NCBI GenBank assembly: GCA_958430865.1
Contig: CAUDNR010001835.1
Span: 4,470-68,469 of the forward strand
DNA length: 64,000 bases
From: Entrophospora sp. SA101
Taxonomy: Eukaryota > Glomeromycota > Glomeromycetes > Entrophosporales > Entrophosporaceae
Direction: 5' to 3'
A model generated the notes under the pieces. It was not told the origin of the DNA, made no database searches, and was given only the letters and a program-made list of their open reading frames with translations. A program made the translations under genes and the position numbers. Shown here one piece after another: positions 62,118-64,000 of this stretch (its first letter is position 1; the number at the start of each line of letters is the position of its first letter).

Positions 62118-63012
62118 ATTATTAGTTAAATTTAAAATTGACAGTGTGTAACAGAAAATTTTCATGGAAAAATAGCTCATTCGATGGTTAGTACTTTTAT
62201 TGAATATACATTAAAATACTTGTTGCTTTTAATTACAAGCTGATATCTTGATTATTGATCAAATTGAACTAATTAGAAATAAATCAAGAATTAGATCCCG
62301 CTTTTCAATGGCAAACCTTGAAGCTTTTAATTTCTATTCCATAATTTGATTGCCAAAGTTATTTAAAGAAATTGAGTAAATCACGTAACTTCGGCAATGA
62401 TTTCATTATTATTATTATAATTATAAGCCACATCCCTACTTTATTCCGTTACTTAATTTGACATAATTCGTGTATCCCTCTTATAATATAGTTGCAAAAA
62501 TTCAACTCTGCTATTTATTTTAAAAGAAATTACTCAAAAACCAATTATCAGATTTAGTTGAAAAAATAATGTAAAAAAAGTAAAACTGAAAATTTATTAG
62601 TATCAAATTGGACAATTTTTAGTAAAGTTGTAGGAGTTGTAGGGCTTTTTGTGACATCAAGAATTTTTTACTACTAAAAAATTTTTAATGCTTTCGTTTT
62701 TTCCCTCTAGAAGTATTAGAAGTATTAGTTGTTTTACTAGTAAAAGTAGCAACAACAGTAGCAGTAATAGTATTAATATTGGTATTTACAATAATAGGTG
62801 TTCAATCCATAATAACTTCATTTTTTTTTGGTGAATCTTTTTTATTTAAAATTCTTGAAATAAAGAAGCAGGATTATGAATGACAGTTGATATATTAAGA
62901 TTATTATAATGTGGTTGTGATGGATTATATTGTTTTTATACTATATTATATAAATAATTATTTAATTAATAATATTGTTTAAAAAATTTTTTTTTATGAT
63001 TATTACCAAAAA
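62118..63012. other. 3' region of the terminal gene, unresolved
   Basis: On the minus strand near 62860-62692 an open stretch reads ILNKKDSPKKNEVIMD, a TGA, then TSKTTNTSNTSRGKKRKH and a stop; the basic end looks like a nuclear-signal tail. A frame PHYNNLNISTVIHNPASLFQ lies just before it. These may be last exons of the gene at 63013-64000, but the joins I tried hit stops. The rest is AT-rich. Confidence 0.35.
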
Positions 63013-64000
63013 TCAATTTACCTCATAATCCTTGCTAATCCAATCATTTAAAACAACAAGAAAATCTTGTTTTATACTTTCAATTCTTTTAGTTAAATGT
63101 TTTGGATCAATGTCCAATCCAATAAGTTTTATTCTAGGTCTAAATAAGTATCTTTTGTAGGCTTCTCGTACAAAACTATCTGGAAACATTTCAGGAGATT
63201 CCTCAAAAAGAATCGATTTCAACCATTTAACCTATTATTTAAAAATATGATTATTATTTTTGAACATTAATCAATTAAAATGAATAAATATTTGCACACT
63301 TACTACTTCATTACAAGATGTTGCATCACCTATTTCATAGAAATACACTATATATGTATATATATATATATATATATATAAATAAACTTATTATTATTAT
63401 TGTCATCATATGTGAAATAATGACACTTCCAAAAGAAATTTGATTTGCTTACTGCAAATATATTTTAATAATTGGGTTTCCCATAAATAATTTGCAAACT
63501 GGGAAGTTTTCAATGACCCATTACTTAAAGAAATGTCAAGCAAATAGCTGGTTTCAATATAAGTTATTTCATCACGATTAAATTGATGAAATACTATTGC
63601 AGCAACCAACTCTATAAACATATAATATAAATATTAATATATAACATAAATAGTGATATTACAATTAATGGCGGTGGAAGAAGAATTACCTTTTCTAGAG
63701 ATACAACATCTTATTATTTGTTCAAATGAAACAAGAGATTCCTCAATTTTTTCCAATCGTGTAAAAAAAAAAGTCATTGATGCAATTGCATCCAAACTAA
63801 ATCTTAATTTTATTATCACATTACAAAAAAAAGATATTAATTATAATGCAAAAAAATTTACGACATTGATCATAATAAATGATTACCTCAGTGATTTCAA
63901 TGGAGAGCCTTGTAAATAATAAATATTTGATAAAATAAGATCCGTTTGATATGTTGGTTGATTGTCATTTTTTGCAGATAGCTTACACCAATCAATTAAT
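63013..64000 (-). CDS. 3' part of an unrecognised helical-repeat-type gene, runs off the window
   Basis: Five minus-strand coding exons join in frame: from the window end to about 63889 (LIDWCKLSAKNDNQPTYQTD ... GSPLKSLR), about 63804-63692 (FSLDAIASMTFFFTRLEKIE), 63613-63453 (ELVAAIVFHQFNRDEITYIE ... LLKYIC), 63330-63303 (DATSCNEV) and 63231-63025 (VKWLKSILFEESPEMFPDSF ... DFLVVLNDWISKDYE). Splice sites are standard GT-AG. The amphipathic helix pattern suggests an ARM/HEAT-like fold. The family is not recognised. The 5' end lies beyond 64000 and the 3' end is unclear. Confidence 0.6.

Noticed and set aside
63653..63919. 88-codon plus-strand frame near the window end
   Set aside because: It runs antisense through well-supported minus-strand exons and an intron.
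1..64000. tRNA or rRNA genes
   Set aside because: I looked for typical cloverleaf boxes and rRNA-like stretches by eye and saw none; a tRNAscan-SE run would settle it.

Overview
This is an AT-rich eukaryotic window of intron-rich genes. Introns are short and GT-AG, with one GC-AG. Microsatellites, (TA)n tracts and small inverted-repeat transposons are dense. Base composition, gene structure, a TLDc-type pseudogene and abundant hAT, Tc1/mariner and pogo debris fit an arbuscular mycorrhizal fungus (Glomeromycotina, Rhizophagus-like). That placement is inference from gene style; I see no rRNA or organelle marker.

The layout is artificial. Three sequence blocks are joined by two runs of ten N (19959-19968 and 49467-49476). 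Block A (1-19958) and block B (19969-49466) share their first 17,592 bases at an offset of 19,968. Block C (from 49477) repeats bases 602 to about 5944 of block A at an offset of 48,875. So four loci are listed two or three times: a UBC6-type E2 enzyme, a PQ-loop membrane protein, a Myb/U-box protein and a heat-shock-factor-type regulator. The copies separate exactly inside transposons: A from B inside a hAT remnant, C from A inside a hAT MITE. Target-site evidence says the block A junction at the MITE is genuine and the block C junction is not. This points to assembly duplication through repeats, not to a real triplication.

Unique parts: block A ends with PRP38 (18449-19239, splicing) and a decayed TLDc pseudogene. 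Block B holds a second hAT derivative, an orphan exon, a Mutator-like MITE with a perfect 9-bp duplication, an AIG1-like GTPase with a long His- and Cys-rich tail, a nested Tc1-like element, further MITEs and a partial ORF cut by the gap. Block C continues with inverted-repeat elements, a pseudogene, a TTCGAA minisatellite, a GIY-YIG nuclease, an MBD4-type DNA glycosylase, and the 3' part of a gene on the minus strand that runs off the window.

Functionally the window mixes protein quality control (UBC6 tail-anchored E2, U-box protein), transcription (HSF), splicing (PRP38) and DNA repair (GIY-YIG nuclease next to MBD4-like glycosylase). The most unusual coding feature is the 529-residue GTPase at 41437-43105. 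Its C-terminal half carries His-Pro repeats and then 30 cysteines, including an exact 47-residue super-repeat.
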